A stretch of 12,798 bases of DNA, from positions 1-12,798 of the forward strand of contig CALJKZ010000182.1 in the NCBI GenBank assembly GCA_937983085.1, in the 5' to 3' direction. Numbering within the stretch: the first letter of the stretch is position 1; the number at the start of each line of letters is the position of its first letter. The notes beneath the pieces are model-generated. The model saw nothing but the letters and a program-made list of their open reading frames with translations. It had not been told where the DNA came from and did not search any database. Source of the stretch: an uncultured Gemmatimonadales bacterium. GTDB taxonomy: Bacteria; Gemmatimonadota; Gemmatimonadetes; Longimicrobiales; Gaopeijiaceae. The position numbers and the translations under genes are program-made. This document shows, one piece after another, positions 1-6,121 of the stretch.

Positions 1-467
1 ACGTCGGCGGGGGTCAGCCGGGTGGTGGATTGAGCAACGCGCAGGTCGGGCGCGGACTGGCGCACACCCACCTCGATGCCTTCCAGCTGGAGGGCCTGGG
101 CGGTAAGCGGGATTTCCACCGTCCGATCGTCGTCGGCCGAAGAGACCTCCCACGTCTCGGACGCGTACCCGAGGGCCTCCACGAGGAGCGTCACGGACCG
201 GGCATGAAGATCCAGCAGCGCGAAGCGCCCGGTGTCGTCGGACAGGACGTCGCGATCGCCTTCGACCCAGTGCACGCGGGCCGAGGGCACGGCCTGCCCC
301 GTAGCGGCGTCCACCACGCGACCCACCAGGGACCACGCCTGTTGGGCGGAAGTCGGCGACGCCGCTGCTGTCGACATGACCACCAGACCGACGAGCCAGC
401 CGAGCGCTCGACCGGCCAAGCGACGTGTCGGAGCGCCCGCCCGCACTGCGCGAACGCTCCGACCCAT
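1..467 (-). CDS. TonB-dependent receptor, N-terminal part (signal peptide, CarboxypepD_reg-like domain, start of plug); runs off the left edge
   Basis: About 155 codons of the N-terminus are present. Residues 1-41 form a signal peptide: an Arg-rich start, a hydrophobic core (LGWLVGLVVMSTAAA) and a likely cleavage at TSA|QQ. Residues ~46-120 match the carboxypeptidase regulatory-like beta-sandwich found at the front of many outer-membrane receptors (SLVGRVVDAATGQAVPSARV, then DDTGRFALLDL). The segment LQLEGIEVGVRQ and the following STTRLTPADV resemble the lead-in to a TonB plug domain. The beta-barrel lies outside the window, so the substrate cannot be read. The ATG at 467 lies 4 bases after the stop of the upstream lipoprotein gene and has no strong Shine-Dalgarno sequence, so translational coupling is likely. 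A non-receptor outer-membrane protein with the same front domain is possible but less likely. Confidence 0.72.
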   Translation of the reverse strand, partial: MGRSVRAVRAGAPTRRLAGRALGWLVGLVVMSTAAASPTSAQQAWSLVGRVVDAATGQAVPSARVHWVEGDRDVLSDDTGRFALLDLHARSVTLLVEALGYASETWEVSSADDDRTVEIPLTAQALQLEGIEVGVRQSAPDLRVAQSTTRLTPAD

Positions 468-471
468 CACG

Positions 472-1044
472 TCAGGATACCGATACGTCGAAGCTGACGT
501 CCGCATCCGTCTCGTCGCTCTGCACACTGCCATCACCCTTGGGCTGCTCGTCATAGTGACTCAGGATGATGCGAACCTCTCCCGAGCCCGATGCTCCCGC
601 ATCCACCACGACCTGGAAGGTCAGGCCCAGCGGAGCTCCGGTGCCGTCCTCGTCCAGGGAGTCCTCGGGAATGGTCACGCCCGTGAGACCCGACAGAAGA
701 TGGAAGACACGGTGCTCCTCGGCCTCCGTCTCCACCTCTACCGTGATGTCCTCCGGATCGGAAGGATCGGAGCGATCGAAAAACTCCACCATGCCGTCGT
801 ACGTCATCCCGGGGGTGAGTACGATGGCGGCGGTCTGGGCGTTTGGACTCGTCGGCCCCGGGCCGTCGGGATCGGCGATGGTCGACGTAATGGCCGTTCC
901 ACCGCCGACGGGCGTCAGCGTGATGACGACGTCGGTGATGAGCTCCTGGTCATTCGGAACGGGAGCCGTCGGATCGTCACAGGCGGCGAAAAAGGCCGTG
1001 GCCGCGAGGGCGGCAGCGGGTACGGTCAGAGATCTGCGAAACAT
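472..1044 (-). CDS. Surface-type lipoprotein paired with the TonB-dependent receptor, function unknown
   Basis: 190 residues. The N-terminus is a lipoprotein signal (MFRRSLTVPAAALAATAFFAAC) with a lipobox ending at Cys22, followed by DDPTAP, a common mature start in this kind of bacterium. The rest is an acidic, Thr/Gly-rich beta-type domain. Notable pieces are ELITDVVITLTPVGGG near the front, TYDGMVEFFDRS, the run EVETEAEEHRVFH, and GLTFQVVVDAGASGSGEVRI. From memory this resembles small lipoproteins next to TonB receptors in Bacteroidota (ELIT and E-E-H segments), but I cannot run a search and assign no function. The ATG at 1044 is preceded by GAGGAAG. An open frame continues upstream to 1509 but looks non-coding. 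The gene lies 4 bases before the receptor gene, so a receptor-associated role, possibly substrate capture, is inferred. Confidence 0.75.
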   Translation of the reverse strand: MFRRSLTVPAAALAATAFFAACDDPTAPVPNDQELITDVVITLTPVGGGTAITSTIADPDGPGPTSPNAQTAAIVLTPGMTYDGMVEFFDRSDPSDPEDITVEVETEAEEHRVFHLLSGLTGVTIPEDSLDEDGTGAPLGLTFQVVVDAGASGSGEVRIILSHYDEQPKGDGSVQSDETDADVSFDVSVS

Positions 1045-1172
1045 GGTTGGTTCTTCCTCGGAGTAGATACGCGATGGATGAAGGGCTGACCGCCACGTCC
1101 CAGCGGGATACGGGCGGTGCTTCAGGAGCGAGGCGCTCCTGCGTCGCGGACGCCAGGCAGAGCCTGGCGGGA

Positions 1173-1517
1173 CTATCCGAGGGGTGGAGCCCTTGGGCCA
1201 GCCGCTCCGTGGAGGCGAGCCCGCGCGTACTCGGGGGAAGCGGCCGCACGCTGACCGGCCACCAAGGCCATGTCCGCAATGCCTGGCCGGACACCGCGGG
1301 GGGCCGGTGTGCCGTGTCCCAGGGACCGTAGCACCTGACAGTACAGGTCGTCGTGACCCGTGTGGCACTCGGTCTCCGGCGCCTCGATGTGGGTACCCAC
1401 GTCCAGCGTGCGGGCCTCGAGATGGGCGTCGAGCGCCGGCAGCATGAAGACGCCGATCTGTGCGATGGCGAGCGCAAGGGAACTGACGCCCCGCGCAGTA
1501 GTCCTCCATCGCTTCAT
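1173..1517 (-). CDS. Small exported protein with a Cys/His cluster, first gene of the receptor cluster
   Basis: 114 residues. The start is secure: the ATG at 1517 has a near-ideal GGAGGG Shine-Dalgarno sequence. The N-terminus (MKRWRTTARG, then VSSLALAIAQIGVFMLPALD) is a plausible signal peptide or membrane anchor. The mature part begins AHLEARTLDVGTHIEAPE and then shows C51-H52-x2-H55-x4-C60 (ECHTGHDDLYC). This could bind a metal or form a disulfide. The C-terminal half is low-complexity Ala/Arg/Gly-rich with no visible domain. The gene lies 128 bases upstream of the lipoprotein gene on the same strand, under the same predicted promoter. I do not recognise the family. A link to metal uptake is inference from the Cys/His pattern and the neighbouring receptor. 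Confidence 0.6.
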   Translation of the reverse strand: MKRWRTTARGVSSLALAIAQIGVFMLPALDAHLEARTLDVGTHIEAPETECHTGHDDLYCQVLRSLGHGTPAPRGVRPGIADMALVAGQRAAASPEYARARLHGAAGPRAPPLG

Positions 1518-1548
1518 GGTACCCTCCTACGGCCTCGACCCATGAGTA

Positions 1549-1577
1549 CGAATCGCTCGACGGCGGAGTCGTGTCAA
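1549..1577 (-). promoter_or_regulatory. Candidate promoter of the exported-protein/lipoprotein/receptor cluster
   Basis: On the minus strand a perfect TTGACA (-35; complement of 1572-1577) is followed after 17 bases by GATTCG (complement of 1549-1554), a weak -10. It lies in the only gap between the lepB stop and the ATG at 1517, which would leave a leader of about 25 bases. The -35 is convincing and the -10 is not. Confidence 0.35.
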
Positions 1578-1590
1578 CGGAGTCATGACC

Positions 1591-2340
1591 TCAGGAGATG
1601 CCTCGCCCGATCCGGTTCCAGCGCACCTCGCGGAGCGCAGGGAACGGGCGATACGAGTCCTTGTTGTACGAGTAGTACGTGAATACGGCACGACCCTCGA
1701 GGCGCCAGTCTTCGAGAAGTCCCCAATACCGGGAGTCGAAACTCTTCTCGCGGTTGTCTCCCAGCATGAAGTAGTGACCCTCGGGGACCACGATGGGTCC
1801 CCAGGTGTCGCGGGTGGGCGCATACGACCTGGGGTCGACGCCGTCGACGAGGTGGTCGCGTTGCCACGACATCCAGGGGTGCATCTCGTCGGGCTGGTCG
1901 GAGTGGACGGCATACGGCTCGTCCACGAGGTCGCCGTTCAAGTAGAGTACGCGATTGCGCATCTCCAGCGTGTCGCCTGGCATCCCGACGAGTCGCTTGA
2001 TGAGCTTCAACGTCTCCTCGTGGGGCGGATCGAAGACGAGGATGTCGCCTCGCTCGGGCTGCGAATAGCCGGGAATCCTGAGGCTGGTGCCGGGGATCGG
2101 TGAGCCCATGGCCGCCCGATTCACCATGAGCATGTCGCCCACGAGGAGGGTGTCTTCCATCGATCCCGACGTGATGACGAACGTCTGAACGAGGAAGCTA
2201 CGGAGGATGAGGAAGAGGACGACGGCGATGGCGATGGACTTGGTCCACTCCATCGCCGAACTGGACTGTTGAGCCTTCTCCGCCTCCTTGCGCCGGGCCC
2301 GACGCTCCTCGCGGCTCTCCTTCCCGTCCTTTTTCGCCAT
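1591..2340 (-). CDS. lepB: Signal peptidase I
   Basis: 249 residues, a normal length for a bacterial type I signal peptidase, the membrane enzyme that removes signal peptides from Sec- and Tat-exported proteins. The N-terminus is a highly charged Lys/Arg/Glu stretch (1-24). One membrane helix follows (~34-50, SIAIAVVLFLILRSFLVQ). All catalytic boxes are visible: SGSM with nucleophile Ser60, the LIKRLVGMPGD box with general-base Lys114, and the late box GHYFMLGDNREKSFDSRYWG at 187-206. Between them is an insert of about 40 residues (YAVHSDQPDEMHPWMSWQRD and onward), within the usual variation of the family. The ATG at 2340 has a GGAGAG Shine-Dalgarno sequence. The gene is last in an operon with the yqeK and LytR_C genes, 32 bases after the latter. 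Confidence 0.96.
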   Translation of the reverse strand: MAKKDGKESREERRARRKEAEKAQQSSSAMEWTKSIAIAVVLFLILRSFLVQTFVITSGSMEDTLLVGDMLMVNRAAMGSPIPGTSLRIPGYSQPERGDILVFDPPHEETLKLIKRLVGMPGDTLEMRNRVLYLNGDLVDEPYAVHSDQPDEMHPWMSWQRDHLVDGVDPRSYAPTRDTWGPIVVPEGHYFMLGDNREKSFDSRYWGLLEDWRLEGRAVFTYYSYNKDSYRPFPALREVRWNRIGRGIS

Positions 2341-2372
2341 CTATCTCTCCAGCCCCTGAACGAGGCTCCGGT

Positions 2373-2963
2373 TCAAAACCAGGTGCGTGGGTCCCACCAG
2401 GCGTCGTCTCCGACGAGGGGCTCCGCCACCCCGATCCCGTCCGGCCCGACCCAATCCCGACCTACTAGTACGGTGACTTCGACGAAGAGGTTCGGATCGG
2501 GGTCGGATTGGACGTTATCGATTCCGATGGCCGTGGCAACGGCGCGGGCGATGTCGGACCGTCCGACCCGGTCCACGACCTCCGAGGCCCGGAGCGAATC
2601 GAAGGCCGCTGCATTACCGAAAGTGACTACGTCGAACCCGGCCTCTCTGAGCACCTCCGTGGCTTCCCGGGCCATGCCCGAGACCCCGCCGGCATTGAGT
2701 ACTTCGATGCGCACGCGCTCGCCGGCCCAGCGCTGGGCCCGGTCGGCGACGGTGTCGATATCGTCGGTCTCCATGAGGGAAAGATTCACGCCCACTGCCG
2801 CCACCAGCGTCACCACGACCACGCCCAGGCTGAGGCGAATGGCGGACACCACTCCCTTCTTCCGCCGAGCGCGCGTCTTCTTCGCGCTCCCGGAACGCTT
2901 GGGCCGGCCACTCGCCCTCCCGCCGCGGCCCTTTCCCTTCCCTGCCCTTCGCGGTGGGCTCAC
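2373..2963 (-). CDS. Membrane-anchored LytR_C-domain protein
   Basis: 196 residues. Residues 1-36 are extremely basic (Lys/Arg/Gly) and presumably cytoplasmic. A single membrane helix follows (~38-63, VVSAIRLSLGVVVVTLVAAV), then an extracytoplasmic part. The segment RVRIEVLNAGGVSGMAREAT, then LREAGFDVVTFGNA, with the distal LFVEVTVLVGRD, matches the LytR_C domain. That domain occurs at the C-terminus of LytR-CpsA-Psr proteins and in stand-alone anchored proteins, and its biochemical role is not firmly known. There is no LytR-CpsA-Psr catalytic domain here. The start is GTG at 2963, overlapping the yqeK stop by 4 bases (GTGA), with GGAGGAG just upstream, so the two genes are translationally coupled. 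The protein ends DAWWDPRTWF. Confidence 0.85.
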   Translation of the reverse strand: MSPPRRAGKGKGRGGRASGRPKRSGSAKKTRARRKKGVVSAIRLSLGVVVVTLVAAVGVNLSLMETDDIDTVADRAQRWAGERVRIEVLNAGGVSGMAREATEVLREAGFDVVTFGNAAAFDSLRASEVVDRVGRSDIARAVATAIGIDNVQSDPDPNLFVEVTVLVGRDWVGPDGIGVAEPLVGDDAWWDPRTWF

Positions 2964-3541
2964 TCTCGCTCCTCCACCATCCGGTTCCAGAAGTCCAGGG
3001 TCTGACCGAGGACTCGGCCACCCTGCTCGACCCGGTGCCGAATGCGCGCGCCCAGGATCTCGAAGACGACGCCGTCCAAGTCGGCGGGTACCCGATCACG
3101 AAGTCCGGCTCGCCATTCGGGCAGGATCGCCCGACCGGGCTCCAGGAAGTCGGCGGCGTAGAGCGCGCGGCCGAGACGCCCGAAGTCGGGACTGCCGACG
3201 GTGTGGTAGGCCACCGCCATGAGCAGTTCTCCGTCTTCGACGCCTTCGATCCTGAGCCGCTCGGCGGCCGCGGGGCCGTGGAGCAGTGGCCCCTGGAACG
3301 ACTGCACGGCGGGGGGCACCCGAGCCCTCAGCGCCTCGGGGTCGGAGTCGCGAAGCACATCGTGGAGGTGAGCCGCGGCGCGCCAGCGGACGACGTCGGA
3401 GGTGCCGAGGCCCGACGCCGCTGCCCAGGAACCCATGAGGTCGGCCACTCGGGACATGTGGGCTCGCCGGCCCTCGCCGGCCACGGCCCACTCGGGTAAC
3501 CGGCCTTCTGCGGCGTCCTCCACGATGCGGTGGTGGCTCAC
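2960..3541 (-). CDS. yqeK: YqeK-type HD-domain phosphohydrolase (symmetrical Ap4A hydrolase-like)
   Basis: 193 residues from the chosen GTG at 3541. The HD ligand pattern is complete: His28 (RRAHMSRVA), His60-Asp61 (AHLHD), His88 (LLHGPAAAE), His113 (AYHTVG) and Asp131 (YAADFLEPGR). The combination LLHGP, YHTVG and ADFLEPGR is typical of YqeK, known to hydrolyse diadenosine tetraphosphate symmetrically to two ADP; in many bacteria it lies beside nadD and rsfS. Neither is seen here: lepB follows instead. The frame stays open upstream to 4087, but that part lies opposite the NFACT gene and contains no domain residues. The GTG at 3541 leaves a family-sized protein; a second GTG six codons later is an alternative, and no strong Shine-Dalgarno sequence decides between them. 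Function is inferred from the family. Confidence 0.85.
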   Translation of the reverse strand: MSHHRIVEDAAEGRLPEWAVAGEGRRAHMSRVADLMGSWAAASGLGTSDVVRWRAAAHLHDVLRDSDPEALRARVPPAVQSFQGPLLHGPAAAERLRIEGVEDGELLMAVAYHTVGSPDFGRLGRALYAADFLEPGRAILPEWRAGLRDRVPADLDGVVFEILGARIRHRVEQGGRVLGQTLDFWNRMVEERE

Positions 3542-3641
3542 GGTGAGGCGGTACTCCGAGGCTCGTCGGACGGATGGGCGGGATGAAACACGCCCCAAGC
3601 TTATGTGGACGGGGGAGCCGACTCCAGCCTCTTGGTGGGCG

Positions 3642-3649
3642 ATTATCTT
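3642..3649. promoter_or_regulatory. Weak -10-like element serving one or both of yqeK and the NFACT gene
   Basis: This AT-rich spot lies in the 114-base divergent gap. On the plus strand TATCTT (3644-3649) lies 6 bases before the NFACT ATG at 3656, the spacing of a leaderless promoter. On the minus strand the same bases read GATAAT, a good -10 for yqeK with a leader of about 95 bases. I found no convincing -35 on either strand. Confidence 0.25.
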
Positions 3650-3655
3650 CCCCGA

Positions 3656-5332
3656 ATGTCCATCCGCTGGGATTCCCTCCTCGTCCACCACCTCGCCCGG
3701 TCGTTGCACCGCCGGTTCGAGGGGGCACGGCTGCGCGCCATCCGCCTCGACGGAGAGCGCCGGGACCTGGTCCTGCTCTTCCGGGACGCTTCCCTCGTGT
3801 GGCGTCTGCATCCCTCGCGAGCGACCGTGTTGGTACGGGACGCCATCGAGCCCACGGGAAGCGACGTTCGCCTGAAGGCGCGCGTCCGGAGGGTGGACGC
3901 CCCCGCCGACGAACGACTGATCCGGTTTGAACTGGTCGGGGGCGGCAAGAGCGCCGCCGGCGTCGAGATTCTCGTCGAGCTCATGGGCAACCGACTCAAC
4001 GCCGCGGTGACCGAAGGCGCGGAGCGCACCATGCGTCACGTGCTCGTTCGACGAGGTGGGGAGCGCCCCTTCGCCGTCGGGCAGCAATGGACCCCGCCTC
4101 CGCCGACCGGGCGCCTGGGAGCCGACGGCGAGCTGGCATTGGACGATTGGTTGGGTCTACTCGAATCGGTGCCGCCCCCCGACCGGCAGCGCGTTCTGGT
4201 GAGCCGGGTGGCGTGGACGTCACCCCTAAACGCCGGGACGTTTCTGGAGCCTTCACTGGACGAGGGCTGGCGAACCTGGCGACGCGTAGTTCTGGGTATG
4301 GTGGAGCGCAGTCCGTCACCCGAGGCGGGGGCCGGGGCCCACGGTGCGGCCGAGGGCGCGCATCTGCTCGACACCGACCGTGGCGTCCAGCCCTACCCAA
4401 TCGCCCTTCTGGGTCATTCGTCGCGCACCGTCTCCGACCTGGTGCACGCCGTGGAGGAGGCCACCCGGTCGCGGACCGACGCCGCCACGGTGGCTCCCGC
4501 CCTCTCGGTCCCGCCGGAGCTCATGGCACGTCTCGACGACGCGGTCGCCCACGAAGAGCGCAGGCGCTCCGCTCTCCGCGCCGAACTCGAGGGCCGCGAG
4601 GACCCAGCCGCCCTGCGCGCCATCGGCGATCTCATCCTGGCACGCTTCTCCGAACTCCCTTCGGGCGTCGAGACGGCGACCCTGACCGGCTTTGACCGTG
4701 AGCCCGTCCAGGTCGCCCTCGACCCCGAGCTCCGGCCCGACGAGAACGCGGCGGCGTACTACGACAGGGCGGCCCGGTCGGAGCGAGCCGCCGAGCGGAT
4801 TCCCGCCCTGGTGGAGAAGGTGGAGAGCCGGCTCGCGCGACTGGAGAGCCTACGAGCCGACGCCCTGGCGGGGACGGTGGACGTCGAGGCGTTGAGCAAG
4901 GCGCTCCCCGCGCGCAAGCGATCCCAGAAGGGAGGCAAAGCGCCTTCCCTGCCGTATAAGGCCTATCGGAGCAGCGGCGGTCTGGAGATCCGGGTGGGAC
5001 GAGGAGCCAAGCACAACGACGACCTGACCTTCCGGCACTCGGCCCCCGACGACGTGTGGCTCCACGCTCGACACACCGCGGGAGCCCACGTCATCCTCCG
5101 CTGGAACGCCGACGGAAATCCTCCCGCTCGGGACCTGGCTCAGGCAGGCGTCCTTGCGGCCCTCCACTCCAAGGCCCGGACGTCAACCAGCGTGCCCGTG
5201 GACTGGACCCGGCGAAAGTACGTCCGAAAGCCCCGGGGCTCGGCGCCGGGCTCGGTGGTGCCGGACCGCGTGCAGACCATCTTCGTGCGTCCGGACGAGG
5301 AGCTGCTGGAGGCCCTCGTCGACGAGGAGTGA
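3656..5332 (+). CDS. rqcH: NFACT-family protein (RqcH/FbpA-like, ribosome quality control)
   Basis: 558 residues, close to the usual size of bacterial NFACT proteins. In characterised members (Bacillus RqcH) the protein binds stalled 50S subunits and recruits tRNA-Ala to add alanine tails. The NFACT-N domain runs from the start (WDSLLVHHLARSLHRRFEGA). The segment ADERLIRFEL (84-93) sits where RqcH has its DR motif, reading Glu86-Arg87 here. The usual MGRHSN segment reads MGNRLN. A charged helical middle (~290-440) suits the coiled coil. The C-terminal NFACT-R domain is clear: YRSSGGLEIRVGRGAKHNDD, then LTFRHSAPDDVWLHARHTAG, then AHVILR. I chose the ATG at 3656 because the family starts there; an in-frame ATG at 3605 adds 17 residues unlike the family. 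Neither start has a clear Shine-Dalgarno sequence. It is divergent from yqeK and convergent with trpA, with 6 bases between stops. Confidence 0.88.
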   Translation: MSIRWDSLLVHHLARSLHRRFEGARLRAIRLDGERRDLVLLFRDASLVWRLHPSRATVLVRDAIEPTGSDVRLKARVRRVDAPADERLIRFELVGGGKSAAGVEILVELMGNRLNAAVTEGAERTMRHVLVRRGGERPFAVGQQWTPPPPTGRLGADGELALDDWLGLLESVPPPDRQRVLVSRVAWTSPLNAGTFLEPSLDEGWRTWRRVVLGMVERSPSPEAGAGAHGAAEGAHLLDTDRGVQPYPIALLGHSSRTVSDLVHAVEEATRSRTDAATVAPALSVPPELMARLDDAVAHEERRRSALRAELEGREDPAALRAIGDLILARFSELPSGVETATLTGFDREPVQVALDPELRPDENAAAYYDRAARSERAAERIPALVEKVESRLARLESLRADALAGTVDVEALSKALPARKRSQKGGKAPSLPYKAYRSSGGLEIRVGRGAKHNDDLTFRHSAPDDVWLHARHTAGAHVILRWNADGNPPARDLAQAGVLAALHSKARTSTSVPVDWTRRKYVRKPRGSAPGSVVPDRVQTIFVRPDEELLEALVDEE

Positions 5333-5338
5333 CGAGGC

Positions 5339-6121
5339 TTACCGCCCGGCGTCCAACCCGTCGCGAAGCGATCGGATGAAGGCCGCCCCTCGGTCGATGC
5401 CCTCATCGCCAAGCCGCTGCACCAAAGCGCTACCGACGACCACACCGTCCGCCACGGTGCCTACCGCAGCCGCCTGCTCCGGGGTGGAGATGCCGAAGCC
5501 GACGGCCACCGGAAGGTCCACGGCATCCTGGATGGCCCGGATCTCGTCGTGGAGTTCTTCCCTGAGTTCGTGCCTCGCCCCCGTGACGCCCGTCCGGGAG
5601 ATGTAGTAGACGAAGCCCGAGCCACCCTCGGCGACCCGAGGCACCCGTTCGAGGGGCGTCGTCGGTGCGATGAGGCGGATGAGGTCGAGATCCGACGCCA
5701 CGATGCGACCTTCCAGTTCCGGGTCGGCCCCGGTGGGGAGGTCGGTGAGGAGAAGGCCGTTGGCGCCAGCCTCCGCGGCTTCCCGGAGGAAGGCGTCGAT
5801 GCCGTGGCGGAGCACCGGATTCAGGTAGGTGAAGAGAACGACCGGTGTACCGTGGGACGACCGGAAGTCCGCCAGATCCCGGAGGACCCCTTCGACGGTC
5901 GTCCCGTTCGCAAGGGAGTCGAAGGACGACTTCTGGATGGTGGGCCCGTCGGCCAGCGGGTCCGAGAACGGGATGCCCAGCTCGATGACGTCGGCACCGG
6001 CTTCGCTGAGGGCCGACAGGACGTCCACCGTGGAATCGACGGAGGGGTGACCCGCGGTGAAATACGGCACGAGGGCGGCCCGGCCCTCGGAGCGCCGGGA
6101 CGCGAAGGCGGCGGAGATCAC
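5339..6121 (-). CDS. trpA: Tryptophan synthase alpha subunit
   Basis: 260 residues, normal for TrpA, which cleaves indole-3-glycerol phosphate to indole and glyceraldehyde-3-phosphate and passes indole to TrpB. The TIM-barrel signature is intact: ALVPYFTAGHPS, then VIELGIPFSDPLADGPTIQ with catalytic Glu47 and Asp58. Also present are LLLTDLPTGAD, YYISRTGVTGAR and VAVGFGISTPEQAAAV, then the phosphate-binding end DGVVVGSALV. The start is GTG at 6121, overlapping the HD-GYP stop by four bases (GTGA). No Shine-Dalgarno sequence precedes it, so translation probably depends on coupling to the HD-GYP gene. It is last in the operon and separated from trpB by two non-trp genes, unusual because trpB and trpA are normally adjacent. 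Confidence 0.96.
   Translation of the reverse strand: MISAAFASRRSEGRAALVPYFTAGHPSVDSTVDVLSALSEAGADVIELGIPFSDPLADGPTIQKSSFDSLANGTTVEGVLRDLADFRSSHGTPVVLFTYLNPVLRHGIDAFLREAAEAGANGLLLTDLPTGADPELEGRIVASDLDLIRLIAPTTPLERVPRVAEGGSGFVYYISRTGVTGARHELREELHDEIRAIQDAVDLPVAVGFGISTPEQAAAVGTVADGVVVGSALVQRLGDEGIDRGAAFIRSLRDGLDAGR

Noticed and set aside
232..1089. Long plus-strand open frames over the receptor/lipoprotein region
   Set aside because: Their translations are Arg/His-rich with no domain, and they lie antisense to genes with signal peptide, lipobox and Shine-Dalgarno sequences.
1045..1509. N-terminal extension of the lipoprotein frame
   Set aside because: It would bury the signal peptide and lipobox internally and overlaps the small exported protein gene in another frame. 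The ATG at 1044 has its own Shine-Dalgarno sequence.
1518..1590. Terminator between lepB and the exported-protein gene
   Set aside because: I could not find a stem-loop followed by T residues in this gap.
3541..4087. N-terminal extension of the yqeK frame opposite the NFACT gene
   Set aside because: It lies fully antisense to a confident gene and adds no domain residues; an open frame by composition.
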